From the NCBI GenBank assembly GCA_017165825.1, contig CM029379.1, positions 17,808,028-17,872,027 of the forward strand: a stretch of 64,000 nucleotides of DNA, given 5' to 3'. The translations under genes and the position numbers were made by a program. Origin of the DNA: Hepsetus odoe (lineage: Eukaryota; Chordata; Actinopteri; Characiformes; Hepsetidae). Positions 53,845 through 64,000 of this stretch are shown one piece after another. Numbering within the stretch: position 1 is the first letter of the stretch; every line of letters starts with the position of its first letter. The notes under the pieces were generated by a model, which had not been told where the DNA came from, did no database searches, and saw nothing but the letters and a program-made list of their open reading frames with translations.

Positions 53845-56445
53845 AATCCATTCATCCATCCATTCTCTTTCACTTATCCGAGATCGGGTCGTGGGGGCAG
53901 CAGCTCCAGTAGGGATGCCCAGACTTCCCTCTCTCCGGCCACTTCTTCCAGCTCCTCCGGGCAGATCCCAAGGCGTTCCCAGGCCAGCCGAGAGACATAG
54001 TCTATCCAGCGTGTCCTGGGTCTTCCCCGGGGGTCTCTTTCCGGTGGGGCGTACCCGGAACACCTCACCAGGGAGGCGTCCAGGGGGCATCCTAATCAGA
54101 TGCCCGAGCCACCTCATCTGGCTCCTCTTGATGCAGAGGAGCAACGGCTCTACTCTGAGCCCTTCCCGGATGACTGAGCTTCTCACCCCATCCGTAAGGG
54201 AGAGCCCAGACACCCTGCGGAGGAAACTCATTTCGGCCGCTTGTATTTGCGATCTCGTTCTTTCAGTCACTACCCACAGCTTGTGACCACAGGTGAGGGT
54301 GGGGACGTAGATCGACCGGTAAATTGAGAGCTTTGCCTTTTGGCTCAGGTCCTTCTTCACCATGACGGACCGATGCAGAGCCCGCATCACTGCGGACGCT
54401 GCCCCGATCCCCCTGTCGATCTCCCGCTCCATTCTACCCTCACTCGTGAACAAGATCCCGAGATACTTAAACTCCTCCACTTGGGGCAGGATTTCACTCC
54501 CAACCTTGAGAGGGCACTGTTCCTCCTGAATCCAAGGTTCGACTATCCAACGGACCCTCCTTTCCAGGAACCCTGAATAGACTTTCCCGGGGAGGCTGAG
54601 AAGTGTGATCCCTCTATAGTTGGAACACACCCTCCTGTCCCCTTTCTTAAAGAGGGGGACCACCACCCCGGTTTGCCAATCCAGAGGAACAGTCCCCGAT
54701 GTCCATGCAATGTTGCAGAGGCGTGTCAACCATGACAGTCCTACAACATCCAGAGCCTTGTGGAACTCCGGGCGGATCTCATCCACCCCCGGGGCACTGC
54801 CACCAAGCACCTCTGCAACCTCGACCCCAGAGATGAAAGAGTCCACCTCTATGTCCCCAGGCTCTGCTTCCTCATCAGAAGGCATGTTGGTGGAATTACG
54901 GAGGTCTTCGAAGTATTCCCCCCCACTGGCCCACAACGTCCTGAGTCGAGGTCAGCATCCCACTATACACTGTGTTGACTGAGCACTGCTTTCCCCTCCT
55001 GAGACGCCGGATGGTGGACCAGAATCTCCTCGAAACCATCTGGAAGTCTATCTCCATGGCCTCACCAAACTCCTCCCACGCCCGGGTTTTTGCCTCAGCA
55101 ACCACCAAAGCTGCATTCAGCTGCCTCCGGAGCCCCACTGGCCAAAAAGGCCTGGTAGGACTCCTTCTTCAGCTTGATTGCATCCCTCAACGCCGGTGTC
55201 CACCAATGGGTTCTCGGGTTGCCACCGCGACAGGCACCAACCACCTTACGGCCACAGCTCTGGTCAGCCGCCTCGACAATGGAGGCATGGAAACATAGTC
55301 CATTCGGACTCAAAGTCCCCCACCTCTCCTGGGATGTGGTTAAAGCTTTGCCGGAGATGGGAGTTGAAGCTTGTCCTCGCAGGGGACTCTGCCAGACGTT
55401 CCCAGCAGACCCTCACAATACATTTGGATCTACCAGGCCTGACCGGCATCCTCCCCCACCAACGAAGCCAACTTACCACCAGGTGATATTCAGTTGACAG
55501 CTCCGCCCCTTTCTTCACCCAAGTGTCCAAGACATGTGGCCACAAGTCCAACGACATGACCACAAAGTTGATCATCGAGCTGCGGCCTAGGGTGTCCTGG
55601 TGCCAGGTGCACATGTGGACATCCTTATGCCTGAACATGGTGTTCATTATGGGCAATCTATGACGAGCACAAAAGTCCAATAACGAAACACCGCTCTGGT
55701 TCAGATCAGGGGGGCCATTCATCCCAATCACGCCCTTCCAGGTCTCACTGTTATTGCAGAACGATGGAGTCCCCAGCAGGGACGCTCTCTAGTGCCCCCT
55801 CCAGAGACCCCAAAAAGGGTGGGTAATCCAGACTGCTGTTTGTTGCATAAGCGCAGACAACACTAAGGAAGTGTCCCCCAACCCGAAGGTGGGTCCAAGC
55901 TGTGTGTCCAAGCTGTGTCCAAGCTGTGCGTCGAGGTGAGTCCAACTATATCTAGCCGGAACTTCTCAACCTCACGCACTAGCTCAGGCTCCTTCCCCAC
56001 CAGAGAGGTGACCATCCACGTCCCTAGAGCCAGCTTCTGCAGCCGAGGATCAGACCGCCAAGGCCCCCATCTTCGGCCACAGCCCAACTCACTCTGCACC
56101 CGACCTCTTTAGCCCCTCCTACAGGTGGTGAGCCCATGGGAAGGGGGACCCACGTTGCCTCTTCAGGCTGTGCCGGGCCGGGCCCCATGGGTGAAGACCC
56201 GACCACCAGGCGCTCGCCATTGAGCCCCACTTCCAGGCCTGGCTCCCGGGCGAGGGAAAACGTTTTTCAAATGTTGTACTCATCATAAGAGGTCTTCTGA
56301 ACCGCTTTTTGTCTCTTCCCTCACCTAGGACCTGTTTGCCTTGGGTGCCCCTACCAGGGGCATAAAGCCCCCGACAACATAGCTCCCAGTATCATTGGGA
56401 CACGCAAACCCCTCCACCACAATAAGGTGGCGGTTCAAGGAGGAG
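53845..56445 (-). mobile_element. Non-LTR retrotransposon with endonuclease but deleted RT core
   Basis: Minus orientation, flanked by the direct repeat ATCTTTGATTC (53834-53844 and 56446-56456). The 5' UTR block CACCTTATTGTGGTGGAGGG is at about 56,428. Endonuclease pieces run 56,100-55,300, e.g. [37 protein letters not shown] fingers follow: GGSAPGVDEIRPEFHKALDV, FKKGDRRVCSNYRGITLLSL, RIQEEQC-type. At about 54,514 the sequence jumps from EEQC to PLKVGSEILPQVEEFKYLG, skipping the catalytic palm. The C-terminal part to MPPGRLPGEVFRV and a GGATGAATGGATTG 3' end is present. Clade not settled (RTE or I/Nimb-like). Confidence 0.85.
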
Positions 56446-56456
56446 ATCTTTGATTC
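56446..56456. repeat. Target-site duplication, right copy
   Basis: ATCTTTGATTC, identical to 53834-53844, proving insertion by target-primed reverse transcription with its 5' end intact. Confidence 0.8.
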
Positions 56457-56459
56457 CTA

Positions 56460-59070
56460 ATCTTTTTTTTCCAGAACAGACTCTTTTACAACATTTGTTT
56501 TTATGCATTTAAGAGGAATTATCCTTTCTCCTTTTTCTTTTTCTCTGCACACCTTCCAAACATCACAAATGATTTTAGTCTAAATGGATAATAACATAGA
56601 TAAACCGTGATTGTTTGTTTTATCCATCAGAACGGATAAAGTGCAATAGATTTAAAAATAAAGAAAGGAACTCTAGACTGCAGCAATAGTGAAGTGGATA
56701 GGTTAACATTTATTATTTTCAAGAGAAGGTAGAATTGGTAGAAGTGTTATTAAGCATACTCGAGCAATTATCACAGGAATCATGAGGGGAAAAAGTGCAA
56801 ACATGAAAGTGGGGCACTGCATACATTCATAGATTATCACCCATCTCAGGGATGTGGTAAGGGGCCTATATGTAACCTGAGAACAAAGAAATGTGTGAGT
56901 AAGTGACAGAGATGTGTGAGGTTATGACACACAACAATCACACTCACCCTTTTTCTTGGCCTAGAGGAACTGCATGTGAATGGGGCATCGTTTAGATTAT
57001 GTCTACTGAGTCACATTGGTAACAAAACATATTAATATATATTCCTATATAATTATGGGAGTGCTTCAGTCAGTTTAAGCTGATGTGTGAGTCTCTGTGA
57101 CTCTTGGTGCTTTTGCATGCAGTATAGTATCTAAATGCATCTCTGCAAGAGTCTGTGGGCTGATGTATCTAAGGAAAGGACTTTGATCTGAACCATGATT
57201 TGCTTCTTAGAATGTCAAACATGTGCTAAACATTTTAGTGATTGTGATACTTTTTTTTCCAGTTTCTAAAATACTCAGTCAGTTTTCAGAGTGCAATGTG
57301 TTATAAACAATATGATAAAGCTCTCTAATAAGACTATGTCTACCTCAGAAAGGGGTAAAAATATATTTAGCCTTACAAAATGCACTCTAAGCAATTGAGA
57401 AAGATATGAGACAGTTCCATTAAACAGATATTTATTTGAATGTTAATTTACGACATGCTCCTTCTTCTACAAATTATCTACAATGATGCACTGTACCACC
57501 CAAATAACCAAAGTGTTACTGACTGCTGTGCTGCCACTCATGTGATAACAGTTCAACAGGATGTGTGATGAGTACAGTCGAGAAATGTAGGCGACTAGAA
57601 ACAACTATTGAGAAAGAGCCACAAAGTAGCCTCTTATTCAGGTGATTTCTGTCAACACTTGTCTTTTCAGACATAAATATGCTCAGATTGTTTTGCTGTG
57701 TTAATTGTAGCATTTATTGAACCCTTTTCCAATCAAAATAAAAAAGTATTATTTTTTTTTTAGTATTTTTTTAAGTATTATTACTTTTATATAAAAGCAG
57801 CATGCCCCCAAAAGAACAGCCCCTGTAAATACATGGCTATGAATACTTTATCACGCTAAATACTTCTAAAGAAAGTTTCACATACTTAAAGATACATCCC
57901 CAGATCAGAAAAGATTATGCTGTATGAATAAAGCGCTGCTTGAGGAGGTGAGTCGATCGTATCATATTTCCTTTGCTCTGAATTCTGAGCTTTGAACCAA
58001 CCATTACATCATTGGTAAAATACGAAAGCAACTCTATGGCTTTTCAGAAACAAAATAAACAAAAAAAAATCCATGCTAAATATAACTTCCACATTAACAA
58101 AGCCCCTTCTTGAACCTATTCTGGTTTAGCCTCGTATTACGGTGATGTGGTGATGAGTACTTTTTATTTGCCAACAGAATTTCCAATCAATGAGAAATAA
58201 TGGTCTTAAAGCAGACCTCAGCTAGACACCAGAACATGAAGATAGTGAACTAGGAAAACAAGTTACACAATGATGTTGCCACAGAAATCTGGTATTGGTA
58301 TTGTGCAAAAGTCTTCAGCAGTAAGGGACCCATGCATCTCCACAAAAAAAACAAGCAAGAGTATAAATACTACATTTATAATTACAATGGCCATGAAAAT
58401 CGCTGAAGAAGAAAAATAATTGCTGATGTTTGGTCAAATGGGCTGTGTTTTTACCTAGAAGCATTCCCTGGTTGGACCCTATTGATAGAGCTGCAAACAA
58501 CACCTGCTCTAACACCTTTCCCCAAAGTTCACCCATCCATGCATTCTTATTGTCTGGAGAATAGTCCAAAATAAAAGTATGAAATGACCCTGAATTTTAT
58601 TTAAAGACAGCAACTCAAGCGGAAAGACATGTATTGGCCTGTTTAGATCCAAGCAAATTTACCATCTTAGATGTTAGAAGATCCATAAGCCCAGGAGAAC
58701 ATTCCCATGCAGCCCATTCAGAGTAAGCTGTGATGCATTGTGTGTTATAACCCCACTTTTTAATAGCTAGCATTAAACTTTTAGCAATTTGACTGCAAAA
58801 CCTTGTATCCAGGTGTATCCAGGAGTATCAGTGAACTTTGTGCTCTCATTTCTCTGTCACTGGTTAACCGGTTGTACCTTTTTGGATCACGTTTGGAAGG
58901 TACCAACCACAGTATAACTGCAACAAACCACAATGCCTGCCTCTTTGGAAGTGCACTGACCAAGTCATTAGTCCAATTTAGCCTTGGTCAAAGTGACTTC
59001 TTAACTTTGCCTAGGCCCCTGTCATAATACTTCTGGTGCATATATATGTGTAGGGCTATATATAAATATA
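56460..59070. other. Intergenic sequence without recognised features
   Basis: TATTGTGCAAAAGTCTTCAG near 58,298 resembles a Tc1-type terminus, but no partner end was found. No exon, SINE or LINE recognised. Confidence 0.35.
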
Positions 59071-59074
59071 TGTA

Positions 59075-60310
59075 CACCCTGCTCAAAAAAATTAAAGGAG
59101 CACTTTGAAAACACATCATGCTGGATATCCATACTTATATGGAATGGGTAATGTGTTAGGAATAAAGGGATGGCACATCATTTGATGAAAATGAAAATGC
59201 TCAACCTACAAAGAGCTTAATTTGAAGTCACCAAGAAATTTAAACTGAAAAATTAATGCAGTAGGCTAGTCCAATTTGCTGAAATCATGCAATGAAGTCA
59301 TTGCAAAATGGTACTCTACTGGACAGTCTGAGGGGCAACCTGGTGGTGTTGGATGGACCTAAACATGATGTCCCAGAGATGATCTATTGGATTTAGGCCA
59401 GGCAACCGTGGAGGCCAGTCAATCATCAATCAATTCCTTCATCCTCCAGGAACTACCTGCATACTCTTGCCACGTGAGGCTGGGCATTATCAAGCACCAG
59501 AACAATGTTGCAGGCAGCATAAAGTTCACCGCAGCTTCTCCAGACCCTTTCGCGTCTGTCACATGAGCTCAGAGTGAACCTGCTCTCATCTGTGAAAAGC
59601 ACAGGGCACCAGTACTGGACCTGCCAATTCTGGTGTTCTCTGGCAAATGCTGGTATAGCTCCATGGTGCTGGGCAGTGAGCCACCCTCATGAAGTCTGTT
59701 TCCAGTGGTGTGGTCAGAGACATTCACACCAGTGGCCCCTGGAAGTCACTTTGCAGGGCTCTGGCAGTACTCATCCTGTTCCTCCTTGCACAAAAGAGTA
59801 GAGTAGAGTGATCTGCTGATGGGTTAAGGACCTCTGACGGTCCTGTACAGCTCTCCTAGAGTAACTGCGTGTCTCCTGGAATCTCCTCCATGCTCTTGAG
59901 ACTGTGCTGGGAGACACAGCAAACCTTCTGGGAAAGGCACATACTGATGTGCCATCCTGGTGGAGTTGGACTGCGTGTACAACCTCCATAGGGTCCAGGT
60001 ATCATCTACTGCTGCCAGTAGTGGCGCTGACCCTAGTCAAATGAAAAACACCTGAAAAGTAGTCAAAAAAAGATGAGGCAGGAAAAAATGTCTGTGGCCT
60101 CCACCTGCAGAACTATTCCTATTTTTGGGGTCATCTCATTGTTGCCCCTTTAGTGCACCTGTTGTTAATTTTATTTACATCAAAACAGCTGACACTGATT
60201 AACAACCCTCACTCTGCTACTTAACTGACCAGATCAATATCCCAGAAGTTTAACTGACTTGATACTGTACTCTGATTAAAAAGTGTCCCTTTTAATTTTT
60301 TTGAACAGTG
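59075..60310 (-). mobile_element. Tc1/IS630-type transposon with both ends
   Basis: Ends read CACCCTGCTCAAAAAAATTA and, inverted, CACTGTTCAAAAAAATTAAA, about 28 bases of imperfect inverted repeat, flanked by TA at 59073-59074 and 60311-60312. On the minus strand, 59771-59989 encodes a helix-turn-helix region, FPRRFAVSPSTVSRAWRRFQ. The remainder is frame-broken, with DDE-region text near 59,400-59,560 recognisable on the minus strand. Size about 1.24 kb, normal for the group; inactive as sequenced. Confidence 0.8.
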
Positions 60311-60314
60311 TATA

Positions 60315-62235
60315 TGTGTTTGTGTGTGTATGTGTGTGTGTGTGTGAGATGTTTAGTTTAGTATGTGTAATGTTTAGTTACATATATAATTTACATGTTT
60401 ACATATATTTTTTCTGAGTTTAAATGATAAATGAGAACCACAACTGTAAAAAACTGTATTTTTTTGTAGAGACTTTTACCAATATCCCCTTAAGAAAATG
60501 GGGGTTTTCCAGACTGCTGACACTTTACCCAAAAAGAGTAGTGATTTATTTTTGCCTTTTGGTGGTTTGTGCCTGCCATGTGTTCTAGTTCAAAAGAACA
60601 TGTGATAGCAATGATGTTGTGAATGATAATTTATGGTTAGTGGGAAAGGGTGTATTTATATTTAATTCCTAGGAATTAACAGATGCAAAACAGCTGAAGA
60701 GGTTGCTGACCCTTCTGTTTACTAGTAGTAATACATCATAATCCACAGCCAGCTAACTGTGATGTTTACTTATGTTGTTTATTCAGTTTTAACCTAGTTT
60801 CTGATGTCTTGCCATCAGCACCATTTTGAGAAAACAAATGCCACCACAAGCCTCTTTTTATACAGTTAACATTCAGTCAAGCATCTCCTACGCGTGACAG
60901 AGAAGTTTGTGGTTGGTGCACTGTGCTCATGCTTGCAAAAGCCTGTACCCCCCATCTCAGAGATAAGCGGAAGTGGTAAGTAACCAGCGTCCAAGTTTAT
61001 AAACTCATGAAAGCAAAGTTTCTTTTGACACTGTACTTACACTGCAATAGAGCTTTTCCAAGCAGAAAAATAATAATTGTTTTCTAATATTGTCACAGTT
61101 ACTGCATGTTAATAAGTACAATCACATGAGCGTCCTTCAGGCATTCAAAGAACAGGCTTTTGAATAATAAATTCAAATAACTTGCACAATAATCATAATA
61201 GATTAAAAGCACATTTGTGGCTGCCTTGTGTTTCGATGCTGTGCACATATGTAACATTAGCATTCAGCTTTTCACCTTTAAAGACGTGGATCAGATATGA
61301 AGGAAAACCATTGCTGAACAGCCTGGTCATTCAGACGTTTGCCATATCTGTCTTTAAGAGAACTTTAAAAGGCCCATATCTTTATTATTGTGGTTTTATT
61401 CACCAAAATCAAACTATCCATTAGAATTAAACAGACTGCTGTGCTTCTGTACCCTTAAGAATGATTTTTGTAAAAAAGCTCTTTTCTGATTGGTGGTTCT
61501 CTATTGTGACTATTGTGAAAAAGCAGCCAATTTTAAAACACTCAAGATACACAAAGAACATTCAAAATGGCCCTCACATGGATCAATTTATTTATAACTT
61601 ATGTGAACTGAGATTTGACCACATTTTAAATGTTGACCATTCTGGACTAATGTATTAAATTGATCAAAAAATAATTTTCAGTGTTTTGCATGTTGTAGCA
61701 GCTTTAGCAATGATTAATGCATTATCTAAATTTTACTCCCTCTTTTGTATTTGAAAGCTTTTACATTTACAGACATGAGTCTTTTAGGAATCATTTCATA
61801 AATTAATTTAATGAAAGTAAATGCAACTCATTTGCTTGCTCACACATTGTGTGCATAGTCCTTTCCATTTAATCCATCAAACACAGCAATAGTGAACACA
61901 CACACCAGCAGCAGTTGGCTGCAATGTCTAGTGCCTGTGTCGGTTTTTTTTCGGTTTGAGGGCACAGTATGAGCTGAAATACATCCCAGTGCCATCACCC
62001 CACCAGCAGCTGCTTGAACTATCTACCCAAGCCTGGCTAGTTCCATGATTTTATGCTGTTTAGAAAAATTCTGACCACTTTCATGAACAAAGGGGTTTCC
62101 CCTCACAGAATTGACACGTAGTCTTGTGTCAGTTTGCTAGCTAATAATGATTCACTGTGTTCTTTTTAAAATTCTTCTCTTTGTTAAAGGTAAGTTATTA
62201 TCTTGACTGACTATGTGTGGTATTTATGAATTTCA
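60315..62235. other. Intergenic sequence without recognised features
   Basis: A TGTG run at 60,318-60,350 follows the transposon. Short open frames (61,182-61,424; 61,461-61,658) have no motif or splice support. Confidence 0.35.
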
Positions 62236-62237
62236 GA

Positions 62238-62736
62238 TACAGTGCTACCTTGACTTACGAATGTCCCAACTAATGAGTTTTTCAAGATACGAGCCGTCTC
62301 TCTGCCATTTTATTTTTATTTAGCAAAACTCAGTTTTTCCAACCATGTGTCCGAAGAAAGTTTGAGCAGTAAGAGGCCTAGCACTTCTGCAATCTGCACC
62401 AGAACCAGACCACACTGGAGAGGTTTTTATCGAAAACCCCTGCCCAGGAAAGTGAGGACAGTGGAGGGATTCAGTTATTCAGTTCAGCCTTTCTCCTCCA
62501 CTTTCGTCAGCATCTTCAAGTCGTCAGATCTCCAAATGCTGTACATTATACTTAATAAAATCAGTTGCTTGCAGTACATTCTATTGTATTGTGTTTTTAT
62601 ACTATATTTGTTATTTATAAGTACATTTTTCTTATTTCAAAAATTGCTGTGTTTTTTGGTGGTCCGGAACAGATTAATGACATTTCAATTCATTTCAATG
62701 GGGAAGACTAATTTGACATATGAGTAATTTGAGTTA
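62238..62736 (+). mobile_element. Tigger-type (pogo) non-autonomous element
   Basis: The left end is CAGTGCTACCTTGACTTACGAA after TA. The right part has TTCAATTCATTTCAATGGGG, GACATATGAGTAATTTGAGT, the complement-like end typical of Tigger elements, with its last bases lost. Inside, a reading frame (62,347-62,727) with KRPSTSAICTRTRPHWRGFY is Tigger-derived C-terminal or flanking sequence rather than a gene. About 500 bases, no DDE domain. Confidence 0.65.
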
Positions 62737-63060
62737 CTGCAACTGGACACACAGACTGGATCTCTGACCATCAAAAGCAGCAACATCACACACTCTGGAC
62801 TTTATACACTATAGATCATCAATGAAGTGATCTCAACCAAATAGTATAATGTCGCTGTTTATGGTAGGTTTTTGAATTTCATTACATTTCATTACATTTC
62901 ACTACATGATATGCAGTGTTTTCTGTGCCACTTAAACCCTGTCCCTAACTCTGGACATTAAACACAGTGACAATGACACCTACAGCTGTGTGGCAGTCAA
63001 TCCGGCCAGCACCCAGACTGTACAGCTCAGTACAACTCAATGTGCATCACTGTGTATTTC
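62737..63060 (+). pseudogene. Ig-domain receptor relic (V end and C2 end)
   Basis: 62737-62863 reads LQLDTQTGSLTIKSSNITHS then GLYTL, a stop, IINEVISTK, a stop, YNVAVY and a donor-like G|GTAGGT: the second half of a cysteine-free V domain with two in-frame TAGs. 62,935-63,040 reads LTLDIKHSDNDTYSCVAVNP and ASTQTVQL, the end of a C2 domain; the start of that domain is missing. The family is again CD2/SLAM-like, but on the plus strand and quite different from A-D. The Tigger element abuts its 5' side. Confidence 0.7.
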
Positions 63061-63504
63061 AATAGCTATGAGTTACAGTAATATGTACTTCACTTGTCTG
63101 TTGACCTAAAATTGTTAAACAAATAAAACATTTCACTTCTTCACTGCTTATCTCACCACAGCAAATCAAATTTCCAACAGACTTTGCTATAGGGATTACA
63201 GCAAGTTCTCTTGCCTTTAGAGAATTTAAAGCATTTTCTTTAGCTCATCTCCATGTCTCAGTGGTTTTGGATTTGTTGAATAAGCCCTTGGTAGTTTCTC
63301 ACAGCTACCTATTGCTGAATTCCATGCCTTGTTTTTGTGTATGCAAGATACTTGCTGTTGGCTGAAATATAATAAATAATAATTCACAGATTTCAGCATT
63401 TAGTTCAGATTCTCGATGCCTTTGTTATCCGTGAACATGATGTTGTGACCCACAGCATTGTTTAGGCATTGGACCTACTTTCAGAATAGTTTTGCAGACA
63501 ATTA

Positions 63505-63582
63505 GTGACCTCTTGGTCTATAGGCCTTTGTAGCATAAGCCCAAGAAGTCCATCCTACCACTAGACCACCTCCACCACCATT
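63505..63582 (-). mobile_element. SINE family 1 head fragment
   Basis: GTGACCTCTTGGTCTATAGG and CATCCTACCACTAGACCACC are the inverted B and A boxes. Body and tail are missing. Confidence 0.55.
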
Positions 63583-63809
63583 TTTGAAACATGACACTTA
63601 AATCTTTACTTTGTACAATTAGTTATTTAACTGGTAAATATGAGTTTCCATCCTTTCATCCATCTATCCATTCAGTTATCCATTCAGTGGGGGAAAATAA
63701 AAAAATATATATGCATATAAAATGAAAAATGGAAAGCATTTATGAAATGTATCTTCCCTTTGACATTTATATGTTACCTTTACACTTACTCTCATCTTAT
63801 TTACATCAG

Positions 63810-63882
63810 GTCTGCCATTCACTGAACTGGAAAAGATAAATGATGACTCAAGAATTCAATTCAAAATTCATGACTATTCTCA
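63810..63882 (+). other. Possible isolated exon at the window edge
   Basis: After TTATTTACATCAG an open stretch reads LPFTELEKINDDSRIQFKIH and DYSQ before CAG|GTATGG. Splice-like borders on both sides are the only support; the protein was not recognised. Confidence 0.15.
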
Positions 63883-64000
63883 GGTATGGAATTTCAAATT
63901 TCTAAGCCATGATTAAGATAAATAAAAGCCATATAACTTGGGCTTCACATGGACAGTAAACAATCATCTAGACTTCATCTAGATTTTGCAATAAAATGTG

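Noticed and set aside
53803..54936. A 377-codon open frame as a host gene
   Set aside because: It is retrotransposon reverse-transcriptase text with a deleted core and runs into flanking DNA.
58298..58330. A Tc1 terminus (TATTGTGCAAAAGTCTT)
   Set aside because: No matching inverted end or transposase text was found within 2 kb.

Overview
The window is vertebrate, almost certainly teleost, nuclear DNA. Its few genes are split into short exons with GT-AG borders. Most of the sequence is AT-rich intergenic DNA with CA/GA microsatellites, tRNA-headed SINEs, Tc1-, hAT- and Tigger-type DNA transposons and L2/RTE-like LINEs. The SINE and LINE types fit an ostariophysan fish (catfish or characin), but this is only a guess. 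There is no operon, rRNA, tRNA gene or CRISPR array.

Layout. (1) 1.9-6.1 kb, plus strand: one apparently intact five-exon gene for a type II membrane C-type lectin (CD209/CLEC4-like) with two YxN tyrosine motifs in the tail, a coiled-coil neck built from 14-residue repeats, and an EPN/WND carbohydrate-recognition domain. (2) 6.3-44 kb, minus strand: an array of CD2/SLAM-family-like receptor genes and relics. Unit A lies at 7.1-13.5 kb, B at 17.7-21.4 kb, a relic at 22.5-23.0 kb, C at 27.5-34.2 kb and D at 37.6-39.0 kb. The V domains lack the usual disulphide cysteines, as in the SLAM/CD2 family. C2-type domains, transmembrane exons and tails with an ITSM (TxYxxI) or its remnant can be recognised. 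Units A and B are a tandem duplication. A later gained a 1.16-kb minisatellite and a hAT transposon, and D was split by a 4.5-kb LINE in its 5' flank and cut by an L2 fragment in its V exon. (3) 44-53.8 kb: repeats, plus a candidate 3' end of an unrecognised plus-strand gene at 45.0-46.35 kb. (4) 53.8-56.5 kb: a non-LTR retrotransposon flanked by a target-site duplication but lacking its reverse-transcriptase core. (5) 56.5-64 kb: a complete-ended Tc1 copy, a Tigger-type non-autonomous element, and a plus-strand Ig-domain relic.

The recognised genes are all immune-receptor types: one lectin able to recruit SH2 adaptors, and a neighbouring set of SLAM-like receptors. Most SLAM-like exons of A, B and C carry small indels relative to each other, while the lectin gene and C's leader and tail exons are clean. 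The breaks may therefore be true pseudogenisation or unpolished assembly of near-identical copies. The most interesting points are the two alternative membrane exons of unit A that put one shared tail exon in different reading frames, and the loss of a CTCF-like motif from unit B.
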